From assembly GCA_963740525.1 (NCBI GenBank), contig CAVUEG010000006.1, forward strand, positions 1,116,001-1,180,000: 64,000 nt of DNA, in the 5' to 3' direction. Source of the DNA: CAVUEG01 sp963740525 (lineage in GTDB: Bacteria; Actinomycetota; Actinomycetes; Propionibacteriales; Nocardioidaceae). The position numbers and the translations under genes were made by a program. The notes below the pieces were generated by a model, which had not been told where the DNA came from, did not search any database, and was given only the letters and a program-made list of their open reading frames with translations. Shown piece by piece: positions 23,814-32,253 of the stretch. Position 1 is the stretch's first letter, and the number at the start of each line of letters is the position of its first letter.

Positions 23814-24335
23814 CTAGCCGCCTGTCCGGTCCAGGTGTCCTACGAGCTGGGAGACCAGGGAGTCCGTGGTCCGTTCGACGATGTCGAGTACCAGGACGTA
23901 CCCGTCGACCCCACCGTAGTAGGGGTCGGGCACCTCGGGGTGCTCGTTGTCGGAATCCGTGGTCTCGGGGTCGAAGTCGCGGAACATCCGGACCCGTGCG
24001 GCGTCACCCTGCGTGAGCACCTCCCGGTGGTTGGCGGCGTCCATGGCCAGGATCAGGTCGAACCGCTCGAACCAGGTCGGGTCGAACAGCCGTGCTCGGT
24101 GCCGGCTCGGGTCGTACCCGCGTGAACGCAGGAGGTCTGCGGCCCGCGCATCCATCGGCTTGCCGACGTGCCAGGCGCCGGTGCCGGAGCTGGCGACGGT
24201 CACCGCGGAGGACAGGTGGGCGCGCTCGATCCGGTCGCTCAGCACCACGTCGGCCATGGGTGAGCGACAGATGTTGCCCAGGCAGACGATCCCGATGCGG
24301 TACTGGCCCGGCTGGCGTGGCTCGGGCAGGAGCAT
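23814..24335 (-). CDS. Low-molecular-weight protein-tyrosine phosphatase
   Basis: A 173-residue LMW-PTP. Seen: the P-loop CLGNICRSPMAD with nucleophile Cys18 and Arg24, SSGTGAWHVGKPMD substrate loop, and the general acid Asp137 in VPDPYYGG. All catalytic residues are present. The fold hydrolyses phosphotyrosine on proteins; in actinobacteria homologues include PtpA. The start ATG overlaps the stop of the upstream membrane protein. The companion fructosamine-kinase-like gene follows by two bases; LMW-PTP and fructosamine kinase homologues have been linked in deglycation in other organisms. Confidence 0.93.
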   Translation of the reverse strand: MLLPEPRQPGQYRIGIVCLGNICRSPMADVVLSDRIERAHLSSAVTVASSGTGAWHVGKPMDARAADLLRSRGYDPSRHRARLFDPTWFERFDLILAMDAANHREVLTQGDAARVRMFRDFDPETTDSDNEHPEVPDPYYGGVDGYVLVLDIVERTTDSLVSQLVGHLDRTGG

Positions 24336-24712
24336 CAGTCGCGACCGTCCGGCAGCACGAGCTGGAGCCCCCAGCTGGCGATCGTGATGATGATCGCGCC
24401 CCAGACCGCCGTACCGAACCCGGCCACGTGGAAGTCCAGCCCGACCCCGTCGGCGATGGCACTGGTGAGCATCAGCATCGCGGCGTTGATCACCAGCAGG
24501 AGCAGGCCGAGGGTCAGGATGATGAACGGCAGGGACAGCAGCTTGATCACCGGCGCCACCACGGCGTTGATCACGCCGAAGATCAACGCGACCAGGACCA
24601 GCGTGATCACCCGGTCCTCCTGTGTCGCCCCCTTGATGGTGATCCCGTCCAGGAACCAGGTGGCGACGGCGAGTGCGCCGGCGTTGACGACGAGCCAGAT
24701 CAGGAATCTCAC
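24335..24712 (-). CDS. Small membrane protein, phage holin family (DUF360-like)
   Basis: A 125-residue protein with four predicted membrane segments (about 3-21, 34-52, 57-82, 97-120) and the conserved FGVINAVVAPVIKLLSLPFIILTLG block. The family is annotated 'phage holin family 4' but is widespread in chromosomes and not a sign of prophage. Function unknown. It overlaps the phosphatase gene by one base and is probably its first operon gene. It is 63 bases from csrA, which reads in the same direction, so it could also lie at the end of the flagellar transcript. Confidence 0.8.
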   Translation of the reverse strand: MRFLIWLVVNAGALAVATWFLDGITIKGATQEDRVITLVLVALIFGVINAVVAPVIKLLSLPFIILTLGLLLLVINAAMLMLTSAIADGVGLDFHVAGFGTAVWGAIIITIASWGLQLVLPDGRD

Positions 24713-24775
24713 GGGGCGAGCCTAGTCACTCGCGAGTGGTCGCGGGTCAGTCGAGATGTACGAGACCTGGGTTCG

Positions 24776-25030
24776 TCAGGTCGTGCGTCGGTCGCCGGGC
24801 AACGTGTCCGTGACCAGCCGGGTGAGCCCGGCGACGGCGTCGTCGCTGGGGCTCGCGGCCTCGCGGTTCGCCTCGGCCGCCTGGGCCAGCAGCTCGTGCC
24901 GCCGCACGAGGACCTCGCGTGGAGCCTCGATGCCGAGCCGGATCACGTCACCGCGCACTTCGAGCACGCTGATGACGACGTCGTCACCGATCACGATGCT
25001 CTCGCCGACACGTCGGCTCAGCACCAGCAT
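24776..25030 (-). CDS. csrA: Carbon storage regulator CsrA
   Basis: An 84-residue CsrA. The first 55 residues are the canonical RNA-binding fold (MLVLSRRVGESIVIGDDV, IRLGIEAPREVLVRRHEL, with the RNA-contact Arg near the end of the last strand); the remaining tail is acidic and variable. CsrA binds GGA in hairpin loops and blocks translation. It follows fliW, its antagonist, by 65 bases, as in Bacillus. Its own leader contains ACAGGAG near the start, a possible autoregulatory site. Candidate targets in this window are the fliC and flbD leaders. Confidence 0.95.
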   Translation of the reverse strand: MLVLSRRVGESIVIGDDVVISVLEVRGDVIRLGIEAPREVLVRRHELLAQAAEANREAASPSDDAVAGLTRLVTDTLPGDRRTT

Positions 25031-25095
25031 GGGGTCGCTCCTGTCCGCTCGGGGGAAGGACTAGCCCAGTCTGTCTCTTTCAGGACGACCCGTCC

Positions 25096-25547
25096 TCACC
25101 GGGGGCGGTTCGCGCCGCTGGCGACGAGCGGGGCCCGAAGCGGGAGATCGACGTCGAGCAGGAACTGGGCTGCCGCGCGGGTGCGATGGTTGACCAGCAC
25201 CGGCGCGAGGAGGTTGGCGGTGGCGTCGGCCAGGCGTGTCGCCCAGGGTCAGCACCACGAGGGTGAGCAGGTCGTTCTCGGCGTGGACGCCGAGCTCTGC
25301 GGCGACCGCGTCGTAGATCTCCGGGCGAGTAGTCGCGAAGAAGGCGTGCGGGGGCACCACGACGAAGCTAAGGTGGGGGTCGTCCAGCGATCGCAGGTCG
25401 CAGACCAGGCCGGTCTCGTCGAGCCGGGCAAGGGCGAAGCGACGCCGCTCCGGGAAGCCGGCGAGCGGCTGGACCATCTCGAGCACCGGGAGTGCTCGGG
25501 GGACTCGGTCCGGCGTCGAGTCCTGGCGGTGGGTGGTGTGAGGTCAT
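25096..25547 (-). pseudogene. fliW: Flagellar assembly factor FliW, frame-disrupted
   Basis: Piecing together the three frames gives a FliW of about 150 residues: start ATG 25547 (MTSHHPPPGLDA), then PRALPVLEMVQPLAGFPERRRFALARLDE, LSFVVVPPHAFF, PEIYDAVAAELGVHAENDLLTLVVLTLGD, and LADATANLLAPVLVNHRTRAAAQFLLD up to TGA 25096. Apparent single-base insertions lie near 25512 and 25238, with a compensating pair near 25335-25345. FliW binds flagellin and CsrA. The conserved blocks are intact, so sequence error is more likely than loss. Confidence 0.8.
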
Positions 25548-25564
25548 GGTGGTCTCCGGTCGGT

Positions 25565-26459
25565 TCATCGAAGGAAGTCGAGCAGGGTCGGCTGGAGGAC
25601 CCGCGCGGTGGCGCCGAGTGCCGCCTGGTAGGCGACCTCCTGCATCTGCAGGTCGACGATCGCCTGCGGCGATGTCGACGTTCTCCACGTCGGAGAGGGA
25701 CGATTGGTGCTGTTGAGCTTGGAGCTGGCCAGCCGGCGCTGGCGGTCTCCATCCGGGCGTAGCGGGTGCCGACGTCGGCCAGGGCGGTGCGCATCTGGCC
25801 GGCGACGGCGTCGAGCCGGTCGAGGCTGTCGCCGAGCGGCGTCGGGGTCGTTGCGCAGCTGGTCGATCGCATCGTCGAGCACGCGTGAAGAGGTCGTCGC
25901 CGGCCGGCCGAGAAGGCGTCCGGACCGGTCGGCGTTGACCGCGATGGTGGCGTCCGTCTCCGACGGTGCGGTTGACGGCGAAGGCGTCGCCGACGGACGA
26001 CCCCGTTGCGTCGTACGCCGCGTGCTGCCGGTGGTCCCACCGAAGAGCGGGACGACCGAGGTGCTCGGGTGTTGGCCTGGTCGAGCAGGTCCTGCGCGGA
26101 TCTGGATGAGCTCCTGGGCGATGGCCTCGCGGGCCTCGGGTCCGGAGGAGCCGGTCGAGGCACCCTGCACGAGCAGGTCGCGTGCCCGCCGCACGCTGTC
26201 GCTCATCGAGCTCAGCGTGGTGTCGGCCGTTCCCAGCCAGCTCAACCCCGTCCTGGGCGTTGCGGACGTACTGGGCGTCGGCGGAGATCTGGGCGCGAAG
26301 ACGCATGGCGTCGTTGGTCAGCGTCGGTGAGTCGGAGGGCCGGTTGATCGCCCGACCGGTCGACAGCTTCTCCTGGGTGTCGGCGAGCCGCCCCAGACCG
26401 AGCTGGAGGGACGAGAGCGACCGCTCCGTCATCAGGCGTTGGGTGATCCGGGTGCTCAT
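25565..26459 (-). pseudogene. flgL: Flagellar hook-filament junction protein FlgL, frame-disrupted
   Basis: Start ATG 26459 gives the normal FlgL N-terminus (MSTRITQRLMTERSLSSLQ, LSTGRAINRPSDSP, MRLRAQISADAQYVRNAQDG). After about position 26245 the coding sense jumps among frames roughly every 80 bases (WLGTADTTLSSMSDSVRRARDLL, SVVPLFGGTT, DATGSSVGDAF, ATIAVNADR, LDDAIDQLRNDP, LDRLDAVAGQM) and ends in the canonical AIVDLQMQEVAYQAALGATARVLQPTLLDFLR-type tail. At least ten indels are needed, yet no conserved block is lost. Its start overlaps the flgK stop. Confidence 0.8.
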
Positions 26460-27821
26460 CAGCGGAGTCCTGTCCGGTTGATCAAGGTGTCGAGCATCGA
26501 GTCCATCGCGGTCAGCACGCGGGCAGCCCCCTCGTACCCGCGCTGCGCGGCCAGCAGGTTGACCATCTCCTCGTCGATGTTGATCCCGGAGAGCGACTCC
26601 CGGGACGCGTCGACCTGAGCGGTCAGCAGCAGCTGGTTGTGCGAGACCTGGCCGGCCGAGGCCACCTGGACACCGAAGCCGGTCACGAGCTGGCGGTAGC
26701 CGGACTCGCCCATGTCGAGCGCGTTCATCGCTTCGGCGTTGCTCGCGTCCAGCATGCCCTTGGTCGGGTCGGCCGCCGCGATCAGGCGCGGGTTCGTGAA
26801 CGCCACCGCGAGAGTCGAGGCAGTGGTCCCGGTGAAGAGGTCGCCGCCCGGGTTCCCGTCGAGGTCGTTTCCCTGCGCGTGCTGCGCGTTCACCGCCGCC
26901 ACGAGGTCGGCGACGACCGTGTCGAGCCGTCCGAGGTATCCGGGCAGGTCGGTCGTGAGCAGCTGCCGAGATGCGCCGATCTGACCGTTGGCGACGGTCA
27001 CGTCGGTGCCGCCGATGTTGATCCGAAGCGGGTCCGTCCCCGCCCCCGACAGGTCGCTGGCGCCGCTCACGGCCATCGGAATGGCGGTGTTGCCGTGGAC
27101 TAGGGCCGGTCGCCGACGCGTACGTCGACGGTGGTGTCGGGGTTGACCGTGACGGTGCCGCCGGTGAGCTCGGCGAGACGCATGGGTGAGCTGGTCACGC
27201 TGGTCGAGCAGGGTGCCCGCGTCCGTGCCGGCGAGGTTGGCGCCCGCAGGCCCTTGTTGAGGTCGGCGAGCTGGGCGGCGAGCGGTTGAGCTCGTGCCGA
27301 GGGCGTCGAGGCGGGACCGCTCGTCGGCCCACTCGGCGGACGACGGCGCGTGGCCTGGGTGGCGATCGTCGGCGCGCAGGGTCTCGGCGCGCGCGAGCAG
27401 CTGGGTGCGGGCGGCGGTCGCCCGGGTTGTTCGCGACGTCGTGCCAGCCCTGCTGGAACGACGCGAGCGCGGCCGCGACGCCGCCGTCGCCGGGCTCGCC
27501 GATGGCGGTCTCGAAACGCACCAGCGAGGTGGCGCGGGTGTCCATGAACGAGGAGGCGGCGTGCTCGGCGCGCGACCGGGCGTCCAGCAGTGGGTCGACC
27601 ATCCGGTCGACCCGGCTGGCCTCCACCCCGTCGCCGGCGCCGTTCCAGCGCGACCAGATCGCCGGCACGGCGGGGGCACCGGTCGCCTGGCCGATCACCA
27701 TGCGGCGTGCGTAGCCAGCGGTGCCGGCGTTGGCCACGTTGCCGCTGGCGACGTCCATCGCGACGCGGTTGTAGCGCAGCGCGGAGAGCGCCGTGGACAG
27801 GGAGGAGAAGGTGCCCGACAT
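26459..27821 (-). pseudogene. flgK: Flagellar hook-associated protein FlgK, frame-disrupted
   Basis: Start ATG 27821 gives MSGTFSSLSTALSALRYNRVAMDVASGNVANAGTAGYA, the typical FlgK rod-motif N-terminus. The C-terminal 280 residues (from about 27100 down) are clean and end MVNLLAAQRGYEGAARVLTAMDSMLDTLINRTGLR. Between about 27430 and 27105 some seven single-base indels switch the frame (TQLLARAETL, EWADERSRLDALG, LAAQLADLNKGLR, NLAGTDAGTLLDQRDQLT, LAELTGGTVTVNPDTT). FlgK joins hook and filament. The gene follows flgN by two bases. Confidence 0.82.
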
Positions 27822-27823
27822 CG

Positions 27824-28308
27824 TCAGAGGTTCCGGTCGACGCAGGCTGGCGCGGCGGTCGGCGGCGATCGAGCCGCGGCAGCGCGTACGTCGTGCCCGA
27901 CTGCTCGGCCATCGACAGCAGGGTGGCCTGCGCGGCCTGGTAGCCGGCGGTGAGCAGTGCTCGGTTGCTCTGGGACATCTCGGTGATCTGGGTCGCGACG
28001 GTACGTGAAGGACGCCAGGTGGTCGTGCCAGATGGCTGACCAGGGGTCGGGGCTCTCGGCAGCGATCGACTGCAGGCTGGGGTCCGCCGCGATCCCAGCT
28101 GGGCGGCGACGGTGTCGACGGCGACCGCGCGCAGGAGCTCGACCTCGCGGATGTGCTGGAGGACGGCCTCGATCTCCCGGGTGGCCGGCGCAAGCCAGCG
28201 AGAGCGGCCGGTGGCGAGGACGAGTTGTTCCACCTCCAGCTTGAAGAGCAGGAGGTCGAGCAGCTCGCGTTCTCGCCACAGGACCGACGAAAGGTCCTCC
28301 ATGGACAT
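27824..28308 (-). pseudogene. flgN: FlgN-type flagellar chaperone, frame-disrupted
   Basis: Start ATG 28308 (MSMEDLSSVLWRERELLDLLLFKLEVEQLVLATGR) matches FlgN-like chaperones of actinobacteria; helices continue as AVLQHIREVELLRAVAVDTVAAQLG, SLQSIAAESPDPWSAIWHDHLASF, and MSQSNRALLTAGYQAAQATLLSMAEQSG after frame changes near 28095, 28005 and 27870. FlgN guards FlgK and FlgL before export, and both genes lie directly downstream. A FliA-type promoter is 40 bases upstream. Similarity at this level is modest, so the name rests partly on position. Confidence 0.7.
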
Positions 28309-28347
28309 CGGGTCCCCCCGGGCGTTCGAGATGATTTGTCCCCGGAG

Positions 28348-28375
28348 GTATCGGCGTCGAACGGCCGGACCTGAG
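28348..28375 (-). promoter_or_regulatory. FliA-type promoter for flgN-flgK-flgL-fliW-csrA
   Basis: Minus strand: CTCAGG (28375-28370) with TCAG followed by exactly 15 bases and GCCGATAC (28355-28348). The -10 is close to the GCCGATAA of FliA/WhiG/SigD. Predicted transcript start is about 33 bases before flgN. Confidence 0.75.
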
Positions 28376-28456
28376 CAGAACCCCGCGAGTTCCCAAGCTC
28401 GTCTGGACCACTTCCAGACGGTATCGCGGCATCCCCCGTCTGATCCGGGTGGAATC

Positions 28457-28495
28457 GGGACCTTGGTCCCGGGTAGTCCCAACGGGCTACCCGGG
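28457..28495. promoter_or_regulatory. Palindrome GGGACCTTGGTCCC joined to a strong hairpin upstream of the flagellar sigma gene
   Basis: GGGACCTTGGTCCC (28457-28470) is a perfect 14-bp palindrome of DosR-box form. Its end overlaps a hairpin, CCCGGGTAG (28468-28476) pairing with CTACCCGGG (28487-28495). Both lie in the divergent gap between flgN and the sigma gene, 76-114 bases before the latter. Could be a regulator site, a transcription block between the divergent units, or both. Confidence 0.5.
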
Positions 28496-28570
28496 GGCCA
28501 TTTTGCCGCCCTGACCTGCAAGTTTGCCTCTCGCGAGGGGGCCGATGGTGTTTGCTCTCGCCTTGTGCCT

Positions 28571-29415
28571 GTGACTGAAGTGACTTTCCAGGCCCACTCG
28601 GGGATCGATGAGCTGGTCAGCCAGCATCTTCCGCTGGTGGGTCACATCGTCCGCAACTACCTCTCGCGGGTGCCCGCCCACGTCAACCGCGACGACCTGA
28701 TGTCGGCGGGCATGTTCGCCCTCGTCCAGGCCGCCCAGGCCTTCGACCCCGGCCGCGGCGTCGGGTTCTCCGGCTACGCCGCGACCAGGGTCAGGGGTGC
28801 GGTCGTCGACGAGCTCCGGGGGCTGGACTGGGTCAGCCGTTCGGTACGTCGCCGTGCTCGCAGTGTCGAGGACACCCGGAACCGTCTGGCAGGCAGTCTC
28901 GGTCGTACGCCGAGCGACGCCGAGCTCGCCTCGGGGCTCGGTCTCGGCATCTCCGAGCTGCCTGCCCACCGCGGTGACGTCTCTCGCGGGGTCGTGATGT
29001 CGCTCCAGGCGTTCGACGACGCCGACGTCGACTCCGTGCTCCCGTCCGCCGGACTGTCGCCTGTCGAGGTGCTCGAGCAACGTGAGCGAGTCGGCTACCT
29101 CCGCGACGCCGTCGACGAGCTTCCCGAGCGACTGCGCGTCGTGGTCGAGGGCTACTTCTTCGAGGACAGGCCGATGGCAGAGATCGCCGAGCAGCTCGGC
29201 GTCACCGAGTCGCGGGTCTCCAGCTTCGCGCCGAGGCGGTGGTCCTGCTCAAGGGTGCGCTGGACGCCGCGCTGGAGGCCGACGCCGGCGCCGAGCGGGC
29301 CGAGAGCGTGGGGGTCGCCGCGCGGCGCAAGGAGTCCTACTACGCCGCCGTCGCTGCCCGCAGCACCTATGCAGCGCGCCTCAGGCCGCTGGCCCACGAG
29401 CGCTACACCAGCTGA
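28571..29415 (+). pseudogene. FliA/WhiG-type flagellar sigma factor, one apparent frameshift
   Basis: A sigma-28-type factor of about 281 residues. Regions 2.1-2.4 are clear (HLPLVGHIVRNYLSRVPAHVNRDDLMSAGMFALVQAAQAFDP, FSGYAATRVRGAVVDELRGLDWVSRSVRRRAR). Region 4 starts RLRVVVEGYFFEDRPMAEIAEQLGVTESRVS, then one base appears missing near 29222; restoring it gives QLRAEAVVLLKGALDAALEA and a stop at 29415. Without it region 4.2 is lost. Start GTG 28571, with in-frame GTG at 28565 and 28580 as alternatives. It is the natural reader of the TCAG-N15-GCCGA promoters found nearby. Confidence 0.82.
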
Positions 29416-29451
29416 GCCGACACCTGCGATCGCAGTGTTTCCCGCCAACCA

Positions 29452-29479
29452 CTCAGGTGCCCCGTCGTGCAGCCGATGT
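29452..29479 (+). promoter_or_regulatory. FliA-type promoter for flagellin
   Basis: CTCAGG (29452-29457), with TCAG followed by 15 bases and GCCGATGT (29472-29479). Same spacing as the flgN, flgB and flbD promoters. Predicted start near 29486 gives a leader of about 55 bases. Confidence 0.78.
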
Positions 29480-29492
29480 GACCTGCATCGCT

Positions 29493-29534
29493 GCCCAAGG
29501 ATGGGCGCCAACGCGACTCGTATTTCAGGGAGGA
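29493..29534 (+). promoter_or_regulatory. Two predicted CsrA binding sites in the flagellin leader
   Basis: Site 1: GCCC (29493-29496) and GGGC (29503-29506) close a hexaloop AAGGAT; the run CAAGGATG fits the core of the CsrA SELEX consensus (CARGGAUG). Site 2: CAGGGAGGA at 29526-29534 contains two GGA triplets and is the ribosome binding site itself. An upstream hairpin plus a site on the Shine-Dalgarno sequence is the layout of the Bacillus hag leader. Confidence 0.65.
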
Positions 29535-29541
29535 AATAGTC

Positions 29542-30678
29542 ATGAGTCTTCGTATCAACCAGAACATCACGGCCATGAACGCGTACCGGAACCTTTCGGT
29601 CACGGACGGCCAGATGGCAAAGTCGCTGGAGAAGCTGTCCAGCGGGTTCCGCATCAACCGCGCTGCCGACGATGCTGCCGGCCTCGCCATCTCCGAGGGC
29701 CTGCGCTCGCAGGTCGGCGGACTCAAGGTCGCCGTCCGCAACACCCAGGACGGCATCTCGGTCGTGCAGACCGCTGAAGGTGCGCTCACCGAGACGCACT
29801 CGATCCTTCAGCGCATGCGCGACCTGGCCGTCCAGGGCGCCAACGACGGTGGGCTCGACCCCAACGCCAAGGCGAACATCCAGTCTGAGATGAGCCAGCT
29901 CAAGAGCGAGCTGACCCGGATCGCCGACACCACGAAGTTCAACGGCTCCAAGCTGCTGGACGGCAACTACACCGGCACCTTCCAGGTCGGCGCCAACTCC
30001 GGCGACACCATCTCCGTGGGCGTCAACACGGCCATGGGCGCGGTCGGTCTGGGCGTCAGCGGCGTGGACGTCACCACCGGTGCGCTCGGCTCGTCCGTCG
30101 CCCTGGGCTCGCTGGACTTCGGTGGCGCTTCGGCACCGACGCTGACCGTGGACTCCGGTGCCGGCGCGCTGTCGCTGGACCTCACCAACTGGGACGGTGC
30201 GGGCACGGCTGCCGCGGCGTCGAAGAACCAGTCCCTGGTCCAGAGCGAGCTCTCGAGCAAGCTGTCCGGCACCAGCTGGACCGCAGCGGTCAACCAGTAC
30301 GGTGGCGTCGACTTCAGCACGAACGACGGCGCGGCCACGCTGGACTTCACGATCGGTGGAGCGACCGCGAACAGCGCGATCGCTCCGACCACCTCCGGTG
30401 GTGCGACCGCGGCGATCACCGCGATCGACGCAGCCATCCAGACGGTCTCCACCACCCGAGCCAACCTGGGTGCGGTGCAGAACCGGTTCGAGCACACGGT
30501 GAACAACCTGAACGTCGCCGTGGAGAACCTGTCCGCGTCGGAGTCGCGCATCCGGGACACCGACATGGCGTCGGAGATGGTGAACTTCACCCGCGCGCAG
30601 ATCCTCTCGCAGGCGGGCACCGCCATGCTGGCGCAGGCCAACCAGGCGTCGCAGGGCGTCCTCCGCCTGCTCCAGTGA
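29542..30678 (+). CDS. fliC: Flagellin
   Basis: A 378-residue flagellin. The conserved N-terminal D0/D1 helices (MSLRINQNITAMNAYRNL, LSSGFRINRAADDAAGLAISEGLRSQ, VQTAEGALTETHSILQRMRDLAVQ) and C-terminal D1/D0 (LGAVQNRFEHTVNNLNVAVENLSASESRIRDTDMASEMVNFTR to LRLLQ) are complete. The middle, about residues 150-290, is a small Gly/Ser/Thr-rich domain. Start ATG follows a strong GGGAGGA site. Own FliA-type promoter and terminator make it a single-gene unit; predicted CsrA sites suggest translational control by the nearby csrA-fliW pair. Confidence 0.97.
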   Translation: MSLRINQNITAMNAYRNLSVTDGQMAKSLEKLSSGFRINRAADDAAGLAISEGLRSQVGGLKVAVRNTQDGISVVQTAEGALTETHSILQRMRDLAVQGANDGGLDPNAKANIQSEMSQLKSELTRIADTTKFNGSKLLDGNYTGTFQVGANSGDTISVGVNTAMGAVGLGVSGVDVTTGALGSSVALGSLDFGGASAPTLTVDSGAGALSLDLTNWDGAGTAAAASKNQSLVQSELSSKLSGTSWTAAVNQYGGVDFSTNDGAATLDFTIGGATANSAIAPTTSGGATAAITAIDAAIQTVSTTRANLGAVQNRFEHTVNNLNVAVENLSASESRIRDTDMASEMVNFTRAQILSQAGTAMLAQANQASQGVLRLLQ

Positions 30679-30738
30679 CGACGTCCGGCGCCCCCGTGAA
30701 CCTGCGGGGGTAGCCGGTCGCCAGCCGCTCGCTCCGGC

Positions 30739-30766
30739 GGGGGCGGGTCTCGCGAGACTCGCCCCC
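30739..30766 (+). terminator. Stem-loop terminator after fliC
   Basis: A 28-bp near-perfect palindrome, GGGGGCGGGTCTCG against CGAGACTCGCCCCC with one G-T pair. A smaller stem CCCCCG/CGGGGG (30691-30710) precedes it. No T-run. It lies 60 bases after the fliC stop and before the fliD promoter. Confidence 0.65.
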
Positions 30767-30784
30767 ACCGGATCCCACGAGCCG

Positions 30785-30812
30785 GTCAGCACCCCAGCAC
30801 TTCCAGCGATTC
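30785..30812 (+). promoter_or_regulatory. Weak FliA-type promoter candidate for fliD-fliS
   Basis: TCAG (30786-30789), 15 bases, then AGCGATTC (30805-30812). The spacing is exact but the -10 is less conserved than in the other flagellar promoters. 33 bases before the fliD start. Confidence 0.4.
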
Positions 30813-30845
30813 CCAGCTCCACCCGAGGACCGAGGAGACCCGCAC

Positions 30846-32237
30846 ATGGCGAACACCAGCATCGGCGGACTTGTCAGCGGCCTCGACACCGCGAGCATCA
30901 TCACCCAGCTCATGCAGCTCGAGGCGAAGTCGCAGACCTTGCTCAAGAGCCGCGTCAGCAGCGAGACGACCGCGGTGAGCTCGCTCCGCTCGGCGAACGC
31001 CAAGCTGGCCTCGCTCACGGCCAGGGCCGCCGACCTGGCCAAGGTGTCGGCCTGGACCCCGACCCGCGCGACCTCGACGAGCACGGACGTCACCGTCACC
31101 GCGAAGAGCACAGCCGCGCTGGCCTCGTTGACGTTCACGGTCGACATGCTCGCCACCAACTACCGGGCGACGTACGCCGCGACCGGGGCTGCCACCGATG
31201 TGGTCGCCGCCCCCGCCACCGACTACACAGTGACGTTCGCCGACGGCCGCCCGCCGGTCACCATCAACACCGGCGCCGGCACCCTCCGCTCGGTGAGCGA
31301 CGCGCTCAACGCCTCGGGCACCGGACTCCAGGCGGCGATGGTGCGGACCGGCACCGACGCCAACGGCGCAGCCACCTTCCGGCTCAACGTGGCAGCCAGC
31401 TCCACCGGCGCCGCGTCCTCGTTCACCATCGAGGAGACCGCCCCGGCCGACCCGAACGCGCCGACACCCTTCCTGGGAGGGGTGTCGGCGGAGACGCTCG
31501 GACAGGACGCCGAGATCACCGTCGAAGGCCAGGCAGGGCCGCTGAGGTCCGCCTCCAACACGTTCACCGACCTGATGCCGGGCGTCGACGTCACCCTCGG
31601 CCCGAAGTCGACCGGATCGGTGACGATCGCCGTCCAGCGCGACGCTGCCTCGCTCTCGGCGTCGGCCAGGTCCCTCGTGGACGCCCTCAACAGTGCGCTC
31701 GACGACATCACCAGCCTCACCGCCTTCAAGAGCGGGACCCAGGCCGGGGGGCTGCTGGCCGGCAACTCGACCCTGCGAAGCGTGCGAGAGCGGCTGCTGT
31801 CCTCGATCACCGCCGGCGTCGACGGCAAGTCGCTGGCCGACCTGGGGATCCAGACCGACCGTTACGGCAAGGTGGGGTTCGACGCTGCCAAGTTCTCGGC
31901 GGCGTACGACAAGGACCCGGCGGGGGTGACGGCGAGGTTCACCGCGAGCACCGCCCACGGTGACGGGTACGACGGTCTCGCCACGCGCCTGCACAGTCTC
32001 GGCGACGCCTTCAGTGACGCCACCACCGGCAGCGTGTCCAGCCTGATCACCGGCCGCTCGGAGGCGATCGACCGGATGAACGGAGACATCGCTGCCTGGG
32101 ACGTCCGGCTCGCCCAGCGCCGGACCAACCTCGAGCGCCAGTACGGCGCCCTCGAGGTCGCGCTAGGCAAGCTGCAGAGCCAGTCGTCCTGGCTGGCCAG
32201 CCAGATCAGCTCACTCCCGACCATGAGCACCAAGTAG
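30846..32237 (+). CDS. fliD: Flagellar filament cap protein FliD
   Basis: A 463-residue FliD. Seen: N-terminal SIGGLVSGLDTASIITQLMQLEAKSQTLLKSRVSS, the standard FliD_N start, a Thr/Ala-rich central part, and the C-terminal LADLGIQTDRYGKVGFDAAKFSAAYDKDPAGV followed by a coiled-coil end (IDRMNGDIAAWDVRLAQRRTNLERQYGALEVALGKLQSQSSWLASQI). It caps the growing filament and helps flagellin fold. Start ATG follows GAGGAGA. It is followed after 16 bases by its usual partner fliS. Confidence 0.95.
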   Translation: MANTSIGGLVSGLDTASIITQLMQLEAKSQTLLKSRVSSETTAVSSLRSANAKLASLTARAADLAKVSAWTPTRATSTSTDVTVTAKSTAALASLTFTVDMLATNYRATYAATGAATDVVAAPATDYTVTFADGRPPVTINTGAGTLRSVSDALNASGTGLQAAMVRTGTDANGAATFRLNVAASSTGAASSFTIEETAPADPNAPTPFLGGVSAETLGQDAEITVEGQAGPLRSASNTFTDLMPGVDVTLGPKSTGSVTIAVQRDAASLSASARSLVDALNSALDDITSLTAFKSGTQAGGLLAGNSTLRSVRERLLSSITAGVDGKSLADLGIQTDRYGKVGFDAAKFSAAYDKDPAGVTARFTASTAHGDGYDGLATRLHSLGDAFSDATTGSVSSLITGRSEAIDRMNGDIAAWDVRLAQRRTNLERQYGALEVALGKLQSQSSWLASQISSLPTMSTK

Positions 32238-32253
32238 GACTGGAGAATCTGTC

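Noticed and set aside
24335..24712. Prophage remnant suggested by a 'holin' family protein
   Set aside because: The family is common in bacterial chromosomes, and no phage structural gene, integrase or att-like repeat is present.
28541..28548. GCCGATGG as a FliA-type -10 for the sigma gene itself
   Set aside because: No TCAG or TAAA lies 15 bases upstream; the bases there are GTTT. The spacing found at the other flagellar promoters is not met.
25096..29415. True pseudogenes or programmed frameshifting in the flgN-fliW and sigma genes
   Set aside because: Too many shifts, with no slippery motif at a fixed place, and all conserved protein blocks intact in the alternate frames; consensus error explains it better.
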